A stretch of DNA of 64,000 nt. Origin: CAVQCJ01 sp963711005. GTDB lineage: Bacteria > Actinomycetota > Actinomycetes > Prado026. The notes beneath the pieces are model-generated. The model made no database searches, was not told the DNA's origin, and saw only the letters and a list, made by a program, of their open reading frames with translations. A program made the position numbers and the translations under genes. This document shows positions 40,878-49,711 of this stretch, piece after piece. Position 1 is the first letter of the stretch; each line of letters starts with the position of its first letter. The stretch is taken from the NCBI GenBank assembly GCA_963711005.1, contig CAVQCJ010000003.1, positions 124,001 through 188,000 on the forward strand. The letters are read 5' to 3'.

Positions 40878-41347
40878 GCCCACGCCTCCATCTGTTCCTT
40901 CAAGGCGGCGGTGGCCCGGAAGGCGTGCCGCCTGACCGAGCCCGTGCTGACCCCGAGCCAATCGGCGATCTGCTGCTCGGACAGGTCCAGGAAGTACCGC
41001 AGCACCACAACCTCGCGCTGCCTACCAGGCAGGTCACGCACCGCGGCGACCAGCTCACGATGTTCGCCCTGGTCCACCCCGCTGGTCTCAGCCGAAGGGA
41101 CCTGGCCGGCCTCGGGCAGCACGTACCCCCGCTCGGTGACCCGACGCCGCAACTTCGAACGCGACCCGTTCACCACGCGGCGGTTGAGGTAGGTCACGGC
41201 CGCCTGCTGGTCACGCAACCGGCCCCAATGGCGGTACAGCGACTCGAAGGCATCCTGAACGACGTCCTCGGCGGTCCCCCGGTCCCCGACCAGCAGCACA
41301 GCCAGCCCCACCAGGCGCCGGTGATGGTGGTGGAACAGCCCAGTCAC
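40874..41347 (-). CDS. ECF sigma factor, SigE-like family
   Basis: About 157 residues. Region 2: GLFHHHHRRLVGLAVLLVGD, then GTAEDVVQDAFESLYRHWGRL; region 4: LRYFLDLSEQQIADWLGVSTGSVRRHAFRATAALK. The frame is open well upstream (to 41596), but residues before VTGLFHHHH are not sigma-like, so GTG 41347 is taken; it lacks a strong ribosome site. Translation is coupled to the NHL-propeller membrane protein through a GTGA overlap, the usual layout for a sigma factor and its membrane regulator. The frameshift in that partner could leave this sigma factor less restrained. Confidence 0.85.
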   Translation of the reverse strand: MTGLFHHHHRRLVGLAVLLVGDRGTAEDVVQDAFESLYRHWGRLRDQQAAVTYLNRRVVNGSRSKLRRRVTERGYVLPEAGQVPSAETSGVDQGEHRELVAAVRDLPGRQREVVVLRYFLDLSEQQIADWLGVSTGSVRRHAFRATAALKEQMEAWA

Positions 41348-41480
41348 CGCTCTAAGGATCAGACGCGCGGGCCGCCCGCCGGTTGACCAGCATCCACCCA
41401 CAATCTCCAGCCAGCCCTGAGCTGGCGAACCCGGCCACGGCGGGATGCACGTCGGCGCGTCCGAGCGGCTCGTGCTTCCG

Positions 41481-42563
41481 TCACCCGCGCCGCTGGACCA
41501 TCGGGCGGGCGGGCAGCCCCAGGAAGCGCAGCACGTCGCTCGCCTCCGCGTCGAGCGATGGTCGGGCCGAGGGCGGCACCTCACCCAGCACGTCAACGGT
41601 CACCGTGCCGCCGGGCAGCCCCCAGGTCGCGACGGCCCGTCCGTCGACCAGCACGACCGGGCGGAACACGCCGTTGGTGGTGACCACATGACGGTGCGCT
41701 CCGAGCACGCCGTCTCGGTCTGCCCAGCCCAGCAGCAGCGGGTCGAACGCGCCCAGCATCCGCACCACCGGTGCGCGCGGGGCATGGTCGCGGTCAGCCA
41801 GGTCGACGAGCCCTTCCGGTGTGGTCGACGTCTGCGCGCCGACCGCGTCCAGGCCGCGGCGTGCGTCGCCGACCGGGATGCCCGCCCACTTGGCGAGGTC
41901 GGCGGCGGTCGCCGGTCCGTGTCCCTCCAGATATCGCAGGGCCAGCCGGGCCAACGCGTCGTCGCGGTCCAGCGGCGCAGGGGACCGGCCCAGCCAGTGC
42001 GCCGGGTCGACGAACGCCTGCTCAGCGCCGACCACGGGTCCGCGGACGACCAACCCTTCCAGGGTGGCCGCGAGCAGGACGTGGACCAGCGCCTGCCCTT
42101 TGGTCGGCACTCCGTCCTCGTCCAGCAGATCCCTGAGCTGCCCGCGCGTCCGTCTCTGCCCCCCGGACACGGCCTCGCGCACCACGTCGATGCCGCGCGC
42201 CGCCTGGGCCGCGCTTACCCCCTCCTGCCGAAGACGCCGGCGGTTCCCGGTGGCCAGCTGTGGGGTGGTGAGCGCGTGCAGCCACCAGTAGTCCGACCCC
42301 GTTACCAACTGCAGCGTGCCGCGGTTGAGCCAGCTGACCACCAGGGACCGGCGCTCGGTGAGCGCGGCGTCCACGTCCGCCGCGCGCACACCCGCCGCAC
42401 GGGAACGGATCGCGAGTCGGAATCCGCGTGAGTCCTGGGCCTGAACCGCGAGCAAGTGCCGCGTCACATCCTCGGGACCCACCAGCGCCGGACGACTCAA
42501 CCACTGCGCGCCCAGGCGCGCCCGCCACAGCTCGGACACTGTGGCCGGCGCACTCTTCGTCAC
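41481..42563 (-). CDS. AlkZ/YcaQ-type winged-helix DNA-binding protein
   Basis: 360 residues from GTG. N-terminal SELWRARLGAQWL, then HLLAVQAQDSRGF with the QAQ element that binds DNA in the HTH_42/AlkZ family, LVVSWLNRGTLQLVTGSDYWWL, a middle winged-helix region (YLEGHGPATAADLAKWAGI) and the C-terminal LGAFDPLLLGWADRDGVLG ... GVFRPVVLVDGRAVATWGL. The founding members are DNA glycosylases that unhook interstrand crosslinks or act on alkylated bases, often self-resistance genes of antibiotic clusters; most actinobacteria carry several paralogues of unclear specificity. Confidence 0.88.
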   Translation of the reverse strand: MTKSAPATVSELWRARLGAQWLSRPALVGPEDVTRHLLAVQAQDSRGFRLAIRSRAAGVRAADVDAALTERRSLVVSWLNRGTLQLVTGSDYWWLHALTTPQLATGNRRRLRQEGVSAAQAARGIDVVREAVSGGQRRTRGQLRDLLDEDGVPTKGQALVHVLLAATLEGLVVRGPVVGAEQAFVDPAHWLGRSPAPLDRDDALARLALRYLEGHGPATAADLAKWAGIPVGDARRGLDAVGAQTSTTPEGLVDLADRDHAPRAPVVRMLGAFDPLLLGWADRDGVLGAHRHVVTTNGVFRPVVLVDGRAVATWGLPGGTVTVDVLGEVPPSARPSLDAEASDVLRFLGLPARPMVQRRG

Positions 42564-42667
42564 CCGCCCAGGGTACGAGCGACCAGGGCCAGCTGCACCG
42601 ACGGACCGAGACCGGCCACCGGGAGAACTGGCCATAGCGTCAGGTCGGCTGCTCTAGCGTCTGCAGG

Positions 42668-42913
42668 ATGGTGGACACGCGCCGCAACGCTCCCCGATGG
42701 GTCACCTGGTTGCTGATTGCCCTCGGTGCGCTTGTGCTGCTGGCGGCGGCCATGTATGCGGCGTTGCCGAGCCACGACCTCCCGACCTTCGTCCCCGGGT
42801 ACAAGGTTGGTGCCGAACGACATCACCGCGGTCACGCTCTCCTACTCCTTGGGTTCGCGGTCGTGACCTTCATAGGCGCGTGGCAGAGCGCCGGCCACCA
42901 AAGACGCGCCTGA
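42668..42913 (+). CDS. 81-residue membrane protein
   Basis: From ATG: a basic N-terminus (VDTRRNAPRW), a helix WVTWLLIALGALVLLAAAMYA, a hydrophilic loop (SHDLPTFVPGYKVGAERHHRGH) and a second helix ALLLLGFAVVTFIGAW with a basic tail. Both ends are therefore predicted inside. It diverges from the AlkZ-like gene; a ribosome site is weak. No family recognised. Confidence 0.65.
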   Translation: MVDTRRNAPRWVTWLLIALGALVLLAAAMYAALPSHDLPTFVPGYKVGAERHHRGHALLLLGFAVVTFIGAWQSAGHQRRA

Positions 42914-43149
42914 ACGACACGTCGGTGCGGCCGCGGTTGGGACCGTCCTCGGTGCGCTCTACCTGCGCGCGGCTCTTCCATTTGATTCGGCAAGGGTGTA
43001 TACCGACGCCGTTCGGACGCGGCGCAGTGCGCCTGCCCCCGCGCAGACAAGTGCGGCGGAGGGGGGTCCAGCCGCGGAAGGAGCTCGCCTGACGCCCCGC
43101 ACCGCTACCTGGACTTTCCGCCTGGGGCAGCCCTTCAAGGAGGTCCGTC

Positions 43150-44463
43150 ATGATGGTGCGTCTCCCTGCACGTGCGTTTGCCCGGCTCGTCGTCGTCGGC
43201 GGCGCCGCCACGCTCGGGCTCACGTCCTTCGCCGGCCTGCCGGCCGCAGCGTCCAGCCAGGGGCATGGACACCACGGCGGCCTGCCCGACGGTTCGTCCG
43301 TGGTCGCGTGGAACGCCACCGCTGTCGCCGCGGTCGTGACCGACGGCGCGCAGGGTGCGCCCACGGCGGTCCCAGCTGTCGCGTACGTCCAGGCGGCCGT
43401 GTACAACGCCGTCGTCGGGATCGAAGGTGGCTTCCGGCAGTACGCCTGGCACCAACGCGGACCCCGCGGTGCGTCGGTGGAGGCTGCGGTCGCGGCGGCC
43501 GCGCGGGGTGTGCTGCTGCACTACTTCCCGGTCTCCCAGCCGCGCGTGGACGCGGCCTACGCCGCAGCGCTGGTGGCCATCCCGGACGGGTGGGCGAAGG
43601 ATGCCGGCGTGCACTACGGCGAGCAGGCTGCCGCCGCCCTCGTCGCGGCCCGCGCCAGCGACGGCTGGTACGGCTCGACGACCTTCACCATGCCGGCGGC
43701 GCCCGGGATCTGGCGGCCGACGCCGCCCGCGTTCGCGCCGTTCGCCACTGCCTGGCTGGGCGAGATGACACCGTTCCTGCTCAAGGCTCACGACCAGTAC
43801 CGGCCATGCGGCCCGCCCGCCCTGACGTCGGCCCGCTACGCCGCCGACCTCAACGAGGTGAAGTCCATCGGGTCGGCGGCGAGCACGACCCGAACCGCGC
43901 ACCAGACCGACGTCGCCCTGTTCTTCGGCCTCAACAACTACGCGGTGCTCACGAACGGCGCCTTCCGCGACCACGTCACCCGGCACGGCCTCGACATCGT
44001 CCAGGCGGCTCGCTACCTCGCCGTCGCCGACCTGGCGGCTGCTGACGGTGTGATCACCTCGTGGGACTCCAAGTCCCAGTTCGGCCAATGGCGCCCGATC
44101 ACGGCGATCCAGCTCGCCGACACCGACGGGAACCCCGCGACCGATCCCGACCCGACGTGGACCCCGCTGGTGGTCACGCCACCATTCCCGGACTACCTGA
44201 GCGGGCACACAACCGTGACCGGGGCGTTCACCACGGCGCTGACCTTGCTCGGGCACAGCGACCAGATCGACCTGACCATGACGGCGCCGGCGACGGGCGA
44301 GACGATGCACTGGAACACCGCTGCGGAGCTCAACTCCGACTCGATCGGTGCCCGGATCTGGGCCGGCATCCACGTCCGGACTTCCGACGAGGTCGGCAAC
44401 ACCGTCGGCAAGCGGGTCGGAGCCTGGGACTTCCGGCACGGCCTGCAACCCCTCGACGACTGA
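43150..44463 (+). CDS. Secreted vanadium-dependent haloperoxidase-like / PAP2 enzyme
   Basis: 437 residues from an ATG with a full AAGGAGGT site 5-7 nt upstream. After a signal peptide (VRLPARAFARLVVVGGAATL ... LPAAAS) the protein is helical, and the C-terminal half has the vanadate/phosphate pocket: DSKSQFGQWRPITAIQ (Lys, Arg-Pro), FPDYLSGHTTVTGAF (Ser-Gly-His) and ARIWAGIHVRTSDEVG (Arg and His). This is the layout of bacterial vanadium haloperoxidases; closely similar proteins are phosphatases, so halide oxidation is not proven. Export suggests action outside the cell. Confidence 0.9.
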   Translation: MMVRLPARAFARLVVVGGAATLGLTSFAGLPAAASSQGHGHHGGLPDGSSVVAWNATAVAAVVTDGAQGAPTAVPAVAYVQAAVYNAVVGIEGGFRQYAWHQRGPRGASVEAAVAAAARGVLLHYFPVSQPRVDAAYAAALVAIPDGWAKDAGVHYGEQAAAALVAARASDGWYGSTTFTMPAAPGIWRPTPPAFAPFATAWLGEMTPFLLKAHDQYRPCGPPALTSARYAADLNEVKSIGSAASTTRTAHQTDVALFFGLNNYAVLTNGAFRDHVTRHGLDIVQAARYLAVADLAAADGVITSWDSKSQFGQWRPITAIQLADTDGNPATDPDPTWTPLVVTPPFPDYLSGHTTVTGAFTTALTLLGHSDQIDLTMTAPATGETMHWNTAAELNSDSIGARIWAGIHVRTSDEVGNTVGKRVGAWDFRHGLQPLDD

Positions 44464-44550
44464 GGGAGGTCGCCCAGCCCACTGGGAGCGGCGGAGATAC
44501 CAACCAGGGTCCCGCCGCCCCCAGCGTTCCATCCGCCGACGAACAGAATG

Positions 44551-44592
44551 CGGTTCTTGTGCTGTGGACAACCCCGGATCCTGAGGTCCTGG
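44551..44592. repeat. Copy A of a 42-bp repeat shared with 58283-58323
   Basis: Begins CGGTTCTTGTGCTGTGGAC and ends GGATCCTGAGGTCCTGG; it contains one more C in its central C-run than copy B, otherwise identical. It lies between the haloperoxidase and DUF899 genes. Homology stops sharply at both ends. Confidence 0.9.
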
Positions 44593-44638
44593 CGGCCCCG
44601 TTCAGTGGGCTGGGGCTTCTCGCCGACCAGGGGGGCTG

Positions 44639-45319
44639 CTAGTACGCATCGTGGTAGTTCCACCACCGGTACGGCGGTGTCTGGGGGTAGCCCTCCGGCG
44701 AGTCCTCCCACTCCTCCTGGCGACCCAGCGCCGTGATGTCGAGGTAGCTCCAAGTGCTGCCCATCGCCTCGTCACCGCGGCTGTTGAGGAAGTAGGTGCG
44801 GAATACTCGCTCGCCGTCGCGGATGAAGGCGTTGGAGCCGTGCCACTCGTCGACGCCGAAGTCGGCGTCGAAGTCGTCCGTGAGCGTGTACCAGGGGATC
44901 GCGTCCCAGCCCATCCGCGCTTTCAGGCTCGCGATGTCCGCTTGCGGTGCGCGCGAGACGAACGCCAGCGATGTGTCGCGGGCGTTCAGGTGTGCCGGGT
45001 GCGCCACCTGGTCGGCGACCATCGAGCAGCCCACGCAGGCCCGCTCCGGGTACGAACCGCCCTCGGCGAAGGTGGTGATGTCCGGCGCGTAGAAGGCGCG
45101 GTAGACGATCAGCTGACGTCGGCCGTCGAACAGGTCGAGCAGGCGTGCCGGACCGTTCCGACCTTCGAAGCGGTAGTCCTTCTCGACGGCCATCCACGGC
45201 ATCCGCCGGCGTGCTGCTGCCATGGCGTCACGCGCCCGCGTGAGCTCCTTCTCCTTGACGAGCAGGCGCTCGCGCGCCCCTTCCCACTCCCGTCGCGAAA
45301 CGATCGGAGGTGTGTCCAT
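44639..45319 (-). CDS. DUF899 thioredoxin-like protein
   Basis: 226 residues from ATG. Motifs of the family: VSRREWEGARERLLVKEKELTRARD at the start, PWMAVEKDYRFEG, LLDLFDGRRQLIVYRAFY, CVGCSMVADQV (Cys pair at the usual thioredoxin-like position), DFGVDEWHGSNAFIRDGE, TWSYLDITALGRQE and a C-terminal PPYRWWNYHDAY. DUF899 proteins have a thioredoxin-like fold and are thought to be disulfide or peroxide-handling; the reaction is not known. Single gene, convergent with the haloperoxidase. Confidence 0.9.
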   Translation of the reverse strand: MDTPPIVSRREWEGARERLLVKEKELTRARDAMAAARRRMPWMAVEKDYRFEGRNGPARLLDLFDGRRQLIVYRAFYAPDITTFAEGGSYPERACVGCSMVADQVAHPAHLNARDTSLAFVSRAPQADIASLKARMGWDAIPWYTLTDDFDADFGVDEWHGSNAFIRDGERVFRTYFLNSRGDEAMGSTWSYLDITALGRQEEWEDSPEGYPQTPPYRWWNYHDAY

Positions 45320-45666
45320 GTGCTGTCTCCTCCCTGGGACGCCCGTCGACCCCGCCTCGAATCTCGCACCTGCCGGACCAGGCTGCCAAGACGCGCTCCT
45401 CGGCGGCCACGAGCAGCCAGGGCTGACTAGCATTTCCCCGACATGGCGCGGCTCTCATGCGTGCGCAGGTGCCGGTGTGGGGCGACTTGACCGTCCACAG
45501 GGGAACGCCCGAACGGCCCGTCGGGGCGTTGTCATGTCCCAGAGCAGTTGGCCCGACCCGAGGTCCAGCCCATGACCCGTTTGGCCATGTCCGGCGTCGG
45601 CGTCCTTCCTCGCCATCGCGGCCGAATAGACCGGTCTACGCAGACGTGACGAGGGACGGGTCTCGA
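45320..45666. other. 347-bp stretch without a convincing gene
   Basis: Between the DUF899 start and the mannosyltransferase stop. A 15-codon frame at 45443-45490 (MARLSCVRRCRCGAT) is noted and not accepted. The DUF899 promoter should lie at the left side. No terminator or repeat recognised. Confidence 0.5.
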
Positions 45667-47139
45667 CTAGGGCGCATAGAGCGGCTCGCGCAGTCGTTGG
45701 TATCGGGGCCGCCCGAGGGCGATGAACAACGCGATGCCCGCGCACAGGGCGAGGGCTGCGGACGGGCCCTCCTTGATGGCGACGGAGGTCACGGCAGTGG
45801 CGTTGGTGTTGACGACGCTGTACAGAACGAGTGCCGCGGTCGCCGCGATCGCGACACGCGCCTCCACGGGACGCAGGCCAGACCCGGCCAGAAGGACCAA
45901 CGCCCACAGCAGGTACCACGGCTGCAACACCGGTGCCAGCAGAGCGACGGTTAGCAGCGCCAGCCCGAGTCCTCGGGCTGACGTCCTGCTTCGCGCGGTG
46001 ATCAGCAACCACAGCACAATGAGAACCATCGCTACCGCCGCGACGACACGGGCCGCCCCGATGGTGACGTTCGACCGATCGCCCATCCCGAGCAGCATCG
46101 CCGGTTGAGCCAGGATGCGCCCGATCGTGGTGGTGGGTGTCAGCCAGATCCGCACTCTTTCCGCGGCATTGAGGTTGGCCACCCATCCCCACCCGACACC
46201 GGCGACCAGATTCGCTGCGGCGAAGACCGCGTACGGGGTAAGCATCCCGATGGCCAGCAGCCTGGGCCATGAGGGTCTGGCGTTCGGCCGGGTCGTGACG
46301 GCCACGACCGCGAACGGGATGCCGAGGAGGGCCGGGGCCTTGATGGCGCCGGCCAATGAGATCACTACGACGGCGGGCAGGAACCTGCCCTCCATGGCCC
46401 AGGTGATGCCCGCCAGAAGAAGGCCCAGCATGAGTGCGTCGTTGTGCGCGGCGGCGAGCAGGTGCATCAGCACCAGCGGGTTCAAGACGGCCACCCAGGT
46501 GGCTGCTGCCGGGTTGGTCCCGCACAGGCGTGCAAGCCGCGGTACGTACACCGCTACGAGCGCGACGCCGGCTATTGCGAGGATTCTGAAACCGAGCAGC
46601 GCCAGGACAGGCTGTGCTCTGCTGACCCGGTACACGGATGACTCCAGGCCCATCCAGGCGGGGCCGTAGGGCGCCGGAACGGTTCCCCAGAGATGGTCGG
46701 CGCCGTCCCCGAGGTAGCCGGGCAGGACGCTGGGCCCATAACGGTACGGGTCGATTCCGGCGCCCAGCAGCCGACTTTGCGCGATGTAGCTGAACACGTC
46801 CCGGCTGAAGAGCACCGGCGCCAGAACAAGTGGCGTGCCCCACCACCAGCACAGCTTGGTGAGCTGCTTGGCGCTGAAGCCACTGTCACGAACGTGTCGT
46901 CCCAGGGCCAGCCAAGTTGCCAGGAGCAACAGGACGCCTAGGAGCACCGTCAGCGCACCGACGGTCATCGGGCCCGCCTGCGACCGCAGCCGCTGCAGGA
47001 GCGGCCAGGTGTCGACATCGGTGGCGGGGGAGACCCATCCGGCCAGGTAGGCGCCGGCCATGACCAGCGACGAGGACGCACACCCTGACCAGGCGAAGAT
47101 CCGCAGCCTCGCAGCCCTCACGGGGGAACGACTACGCAT
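45667..47139 (-). CDS. GT-C mannosyltransferase, MptA/MptB-like
   Basis: 490 residues with about 12-13 membrane helices. The diagnostic early loop FSRDVFSYIAQSRLLGAGID then PYRYGP, with the catalytic acidic Asp after FSR, is characteristic of the polyprenol-phosphate-mannose-dependent alpha-1,6-mannosyltransferases MptA/MptB that extend lipomannan and lipoarabinomannan; APYGPAWMGLE and AAAHNDALMLGLLLAGITWA further support it. The enzyme acts on the outer face of the membrane. The ATG start is preceded by GGGGTGG; a GTG four codons upstream is possible. It lies 14 bp after the Ig-like exoprotein gene, so the two are probably one operon. Confidence 0.87.
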   Translation of the reverse strand: MRSRSPVRAARLRIFAWSGCASSSLVMAGAYLAGWVSPATDVDTWPLLQRLRSQAGPMTVGALTVLLGVLLLLATWLALGRHVRDSGFSAKQLTKLCWWWGTPLVLAPVLFSRDVFSYIAQSRLLGAGIDPYRYGPSVLPGYLGDGADHLWGTVPAPYGPAWMGLESSVYRVSRAQPVLALLGFRILAIAGVALVAVYVPRLARLCGTNPAAATWVAVLNPLVLMHLLAAAHNDALMLGLLLAGITWAMEGRFLPAVVVISLAGAIKAPALLGIPFAVVAVTTRPNARPSWPRLLAIGMLTPYAVFAAANLVAGVGWGWVANLNAAERVRIWLTPTTTIGRILAQPAMLLGMGDRSNVTIGAARVVAAVAMVLIVLWLLITARSRTSARGLGLALLTVALLAPVLQPWYLLWALVLLAGSGLRPVEARVAIAATAALVLYSVVNTNATAVTSVAIKEGPSAALALCAGIALFIALGRPRYQRLREPLYAP

Positions 47140-47153
47140 GCGCGCAGCCACCC

Positions 47154-47549
47154 CTACGTCACGGTGAAGGTGATCGTTGTCGTGCTGGGCGCGTCGGTGC
47201 CGCTGCCCGTGTAGGCGGCCGTCGCCGTGTGCTTCCCCGGCTTGTAGTGGTGCGTGTACGAGGTGCGGCCGGTGCTCCTCAACGTCAGGGTGACCGGAGC
47301 GAACGCGTCGACCGTCAGCGAGACCATGCCCTGCGGAGGCAGCCCGGATGCTGCCACGACGTGCACCCCGAAGATCACCTTGCCCGGTGTGTGCCCGACG
47401 ACCTGGCTGGCCTTCAGCCCGGGCGAAGTGGCGATCGTTGCGGCATGGGAGCCGGTCGCCCCTGTGCTGGCGGTCGCCGATGATGCGAGCAGAACTGGGG
47501 CGAGCACCGTAAGTGCGGCCGCGGCCACGATGCCCCGAGGTGTTCGCAT
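47154..47549 (-). CDS. Secreted protein with one Ig-like domain
   Basis: 131 residues from an ATG with GGAGG 5-6 nt upstream. Signal peptide (RGIVAAAALTVLAPVLL ... ATAS) and then one Ig-like domain: GVHVVAASGLPPQGMVSLTVDA, TLTLRSTGRTSYTHHYKPGKHTATAAYTGSGT, ending TTITFTVT. The H-Y-PGKHTATA-YTG element resembles a single Big_3-type repeat like those in the protein at 4745. Probably a small surface spacer or adhesin. First gene of a pair with the mannosyltransferase. Confidence 0.78.
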   Translation of the reverse strand: MRTPRGIVAAAALTVLAPVLLASSATASTGATGSHAATIATSPGLKASQVVGHTPGKVIFGVHVVAASGLPPQGMVSLTVDAFAPVTLTLRSTGRTSYTHHYKPGKHTATAAYTGSGTDAPSTTTITFTVT

Positions 47550-47802
47550 GGGAGCCTCCACCGGCCGACGTTGCGCGAGGTGAGGCCCCCCTCCACATCC
47601 TCGCGACGAACCGGGCAGGCGCGAAGTTCCCGAACCCGGCGGTCGGTGCTCATGAGGGGCGGCGTCCGGAGGCTGCGTTGGGCAGCCGATCGAGAGGGCA
47701 GGCGGATCCGCGTTGAGCCCGTGTTGCCCGTCCGCGAGCGGTCCTCGAGCTGAGTCCGGCCTCGAACTGCCGGCGCCGCGGGGACGGACCGAGCTCGTCA
47801 GC

Positions 47803-48777
47803 TCAGCTGGTGATGTCCTTGCTGGTGAACCGGGCCCAGGCCAACGCGCCGAACACGAGTACATATGGCAGTTGCAGGAGTGAGTTGCTAACCAGGGTGC
47901 CGATGTCGACGTACCCGCGCAACAGGTCGCCGAAGCCGAGCCAGTGGTGGGTGAACAGCAGGGTCCGCAGCGACCCGATCTGCGGAACCTGGTCGAGCAC
48001 CTCCACCATGATGGTTACCGCGACCGTCGCGGCCATAGCCGCGATGGGCACCTCGGTCAGGGTGGAGATGAACAGGCCGATGGCGACGATCCCCAGCAGC
48101 GCCACGGTCACGTAGGCCGCGATCCCGACCGCGCGCAGTAACCCGTTCGCGAGCGACACGGTGTCCCCGGACAGCAGAGTCAGGTCGTGCAGTCCGAACA
48201 GGATCGCCCCGGTGACCAGCCCGGAGACAGCCACCATGAGCACCGCAGCCGAGGTGAACGTCACGATCCCGATGGCCTTGGCTACGAGCAGAAGGCTGCG
48301 GCCGACCGGGATGGTCAGCAGGTAGCGCAAGGTTCCTGACCCGGCCTCACCGGCCACGCTGTCCCCGGACACCACCCCCACCGCCAGCGGCAGGAACAGC
48401 GGCAGGCAGACCGTCAGCGCGGTGAAGACCAGAAACAGCCCGTTGCCGCTGATCTGCCCGAGGAAGGCGGGTCCCTCACCGCGGCGCGGGGTGGCCGAGC
48501 GCACCGCGATCCCGATCAGGACCGGGGGACCGGCGAGCACGGCCAGCAGGGCGAGGTTGCGCTTGCGCCGGAACACCAGGCCGATCTCACTGAGAGCCAG
48601 GCGACGGAACCCCCCGCGGCGCGCGCGACCTTCTTGCGACGGCGTCACGGCCGCCGGCGCCACGGGCGATGTCGGGTAGTCCGCGTCGATGACCCGGCCG
48701 GGCCGGGAGCGGTCGGCCGTTGCGGTGTCCGGGGTCGCCAGGACCGGTACGCCGGGCCGCGGGTCACTGGGCGACAT
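47803..48777 (-). CDS. ABC-2-type transporter permease
   Basis: 324 residues. A ~55-residue hydrophilic N-terminus precedes RLALSEIGLVFRRKRNLALLAVLAGPPVLIG and about six membrane helices, with the ABC-2 signature GVVSGDSVAGEAGSGTLRYLLTIPVGR between the second and third. Its start overlaps the ATP-binding protein gene by 14 bp, so both are co-translated. Together they form an exporter for lipids, peptides or drugs; substrate unknown. It is the last gene of a three-gene unit with the LolA-like protein. Confidence 0.9.
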   Translation of the reverse strand: MSPSDPRPGVPVLATPDTATADRSRPGRVIDADYPTSPVAPAAVTPSQEGRARRGGFRRLALSEIGLVFRRKRNLALLAVLAGPPVLIGIAVRSATPRRGEGPAFLGQISGNGLFLVFTALTVCLPLFLPLAVGVVSGDSVAGEAGSGTLRYLLTIPVGRSLLLVAKAIGIVTFTSAAVLMVAVSGLVTGAILFGLHDLTLLSGDTVSLANGLLRAVGIAAYVTVALLGIVAIGLFISTLTEVPIAAMAATVAVTIMVEVLDQVPQIGSLRTLLFTHHWLGFGDLLRGYVDIGTLVSNSLLQLPYVLVFGALAWARFTSKDITS

Positions 48778-49711
48778 CGAAGCCCTCCCCGGTCAGACTG
48801 ACGAACAGGTCCTCGAGGGTCGGCTGCGCGACGGCCAGGCCGGCGACCGGCACGCCGGCGAGCACCAGCTCGCGGTTGATGTCCTCGGGGTCGCGGTCGC
48901 CCAGAGCGGCACTGACGATGCCGTGGGAGTCCGCGGGGGCGGGTCCTGCGCTGACCGAGTCAAGGCCGAGCCGGGTCAGCAGCTCGGCGGCCCGCGCAGG
49001 GTCGCTGGTACGGACGACGACGGTCGTGGCGGACCCGCCGAGCACCTCGGTCAGCGGGCCCTGGGTCAGCAGTCGGCCGGCGCTCATGATCCCGACGTGG
49101 GTGGCGACCTGCTCGACCTCGGCGAGCAGATGGCTGGAGACCAGGACGGTGGTGCCGTCGGCGGCGAGCGAGCGGACCAGGCTGCGGACCTCGCGGGTGC
49201 CTTGCGGGTCCAGGCCGTTGGTGGGCTCGTCGAGGATCAGGAGATCCCGCGGCTGCAGGAGTGCGGCCGCCAGCCCGAGCCGCTGCTTCATCCCGAGCGA
49301 GTACTGGCGGTACTTCTTGCGGGCTGCCGCGCTGAGCCCGACCCGGTGCAGCGCGTCGTCGATGCGCTGGTTGCGCGTGGCCGGCTCAGCCGTCGCGTCG
49401 CAGGAGTCCAAGCGACGGAGGTTGTCGATCCCCGACAGGTACGGGTGGAACGCCGGCCCTTCGATCAGGGCGCCGACGCGCGGCAGGACACGCCGCGCCG
49501 CGGACGGCATCGCCTGGCCCAGCAGCTCCACCCGGCCGCTGTGCGGGGACACCAGCCCCAGCAGCATCCGGATCGTCGTCGTCTTCCCGGAGCCGTTGGG
49601 CCCCAGGAACCCGTAGACCGCGCCTTGCGGGACGTCCAGGCTGAGGGAGTCGACCGCGGTCACCCGACCGAAGCGCCGGGTCAGGTCGACCGTGGCGACG
49701 CCAGCACTCAC
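48764..49711 (-). CDS. ABC transporter ATP-binding protein
   Basis: 315 residues with all ABC motifs: Walker A FLGPNGSGKTTTIRM, the signature YSLGMKQRLGLAAALL, Walker B LLILDEPTNGLDPQG, and the H-loop TVLVSSHLLAEVEQ. The C-terminal ~90 residues are the DrrA/CcmA-type extension of drug and lipid exporters. ATG overlaps the stop of the LolA-like gene (ATGA) and its own end overlaps the permease start, so the three genes are translationally coupled. Confidence 0.96.
   Translation of the reverse strand: MSAGVATVDLTRRFGRVTAVDSLSLDVPQGAVYGFLGPNGSGKTTTIRMLLGLVSPHSGRVELLGQAMPSAARRVLPRVGALIEGPAFHPYLSGIDNLRRLDSCDATAEPATRNQRIDDALHRVGLSAAARKKYRQYSLGMKQRLGLAAALLQPRDLLILDEPTNGLDPQGTREVRSLVRSLAADGTTVLVSSHLLAEVEQVATHVGIMSAGRLLTQGPLTEVLGGSATTVVVRTSDPARAAELLTRLGLDSVSAGPAPADSHGIVSAALGDRDPEDINRELVLAGVPVAGLAVAQPTLEDLFVSLTGEGFDVAQ

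Noticed and set aside
45443..45490. 15-codon Cys-rich frame (MARLSCVRRCRCGAT), possible leader peptide
   Set aside because: No ribosome site, no downstream gene on that strand to attenuate, and no terminator/antiterminator structure seen.
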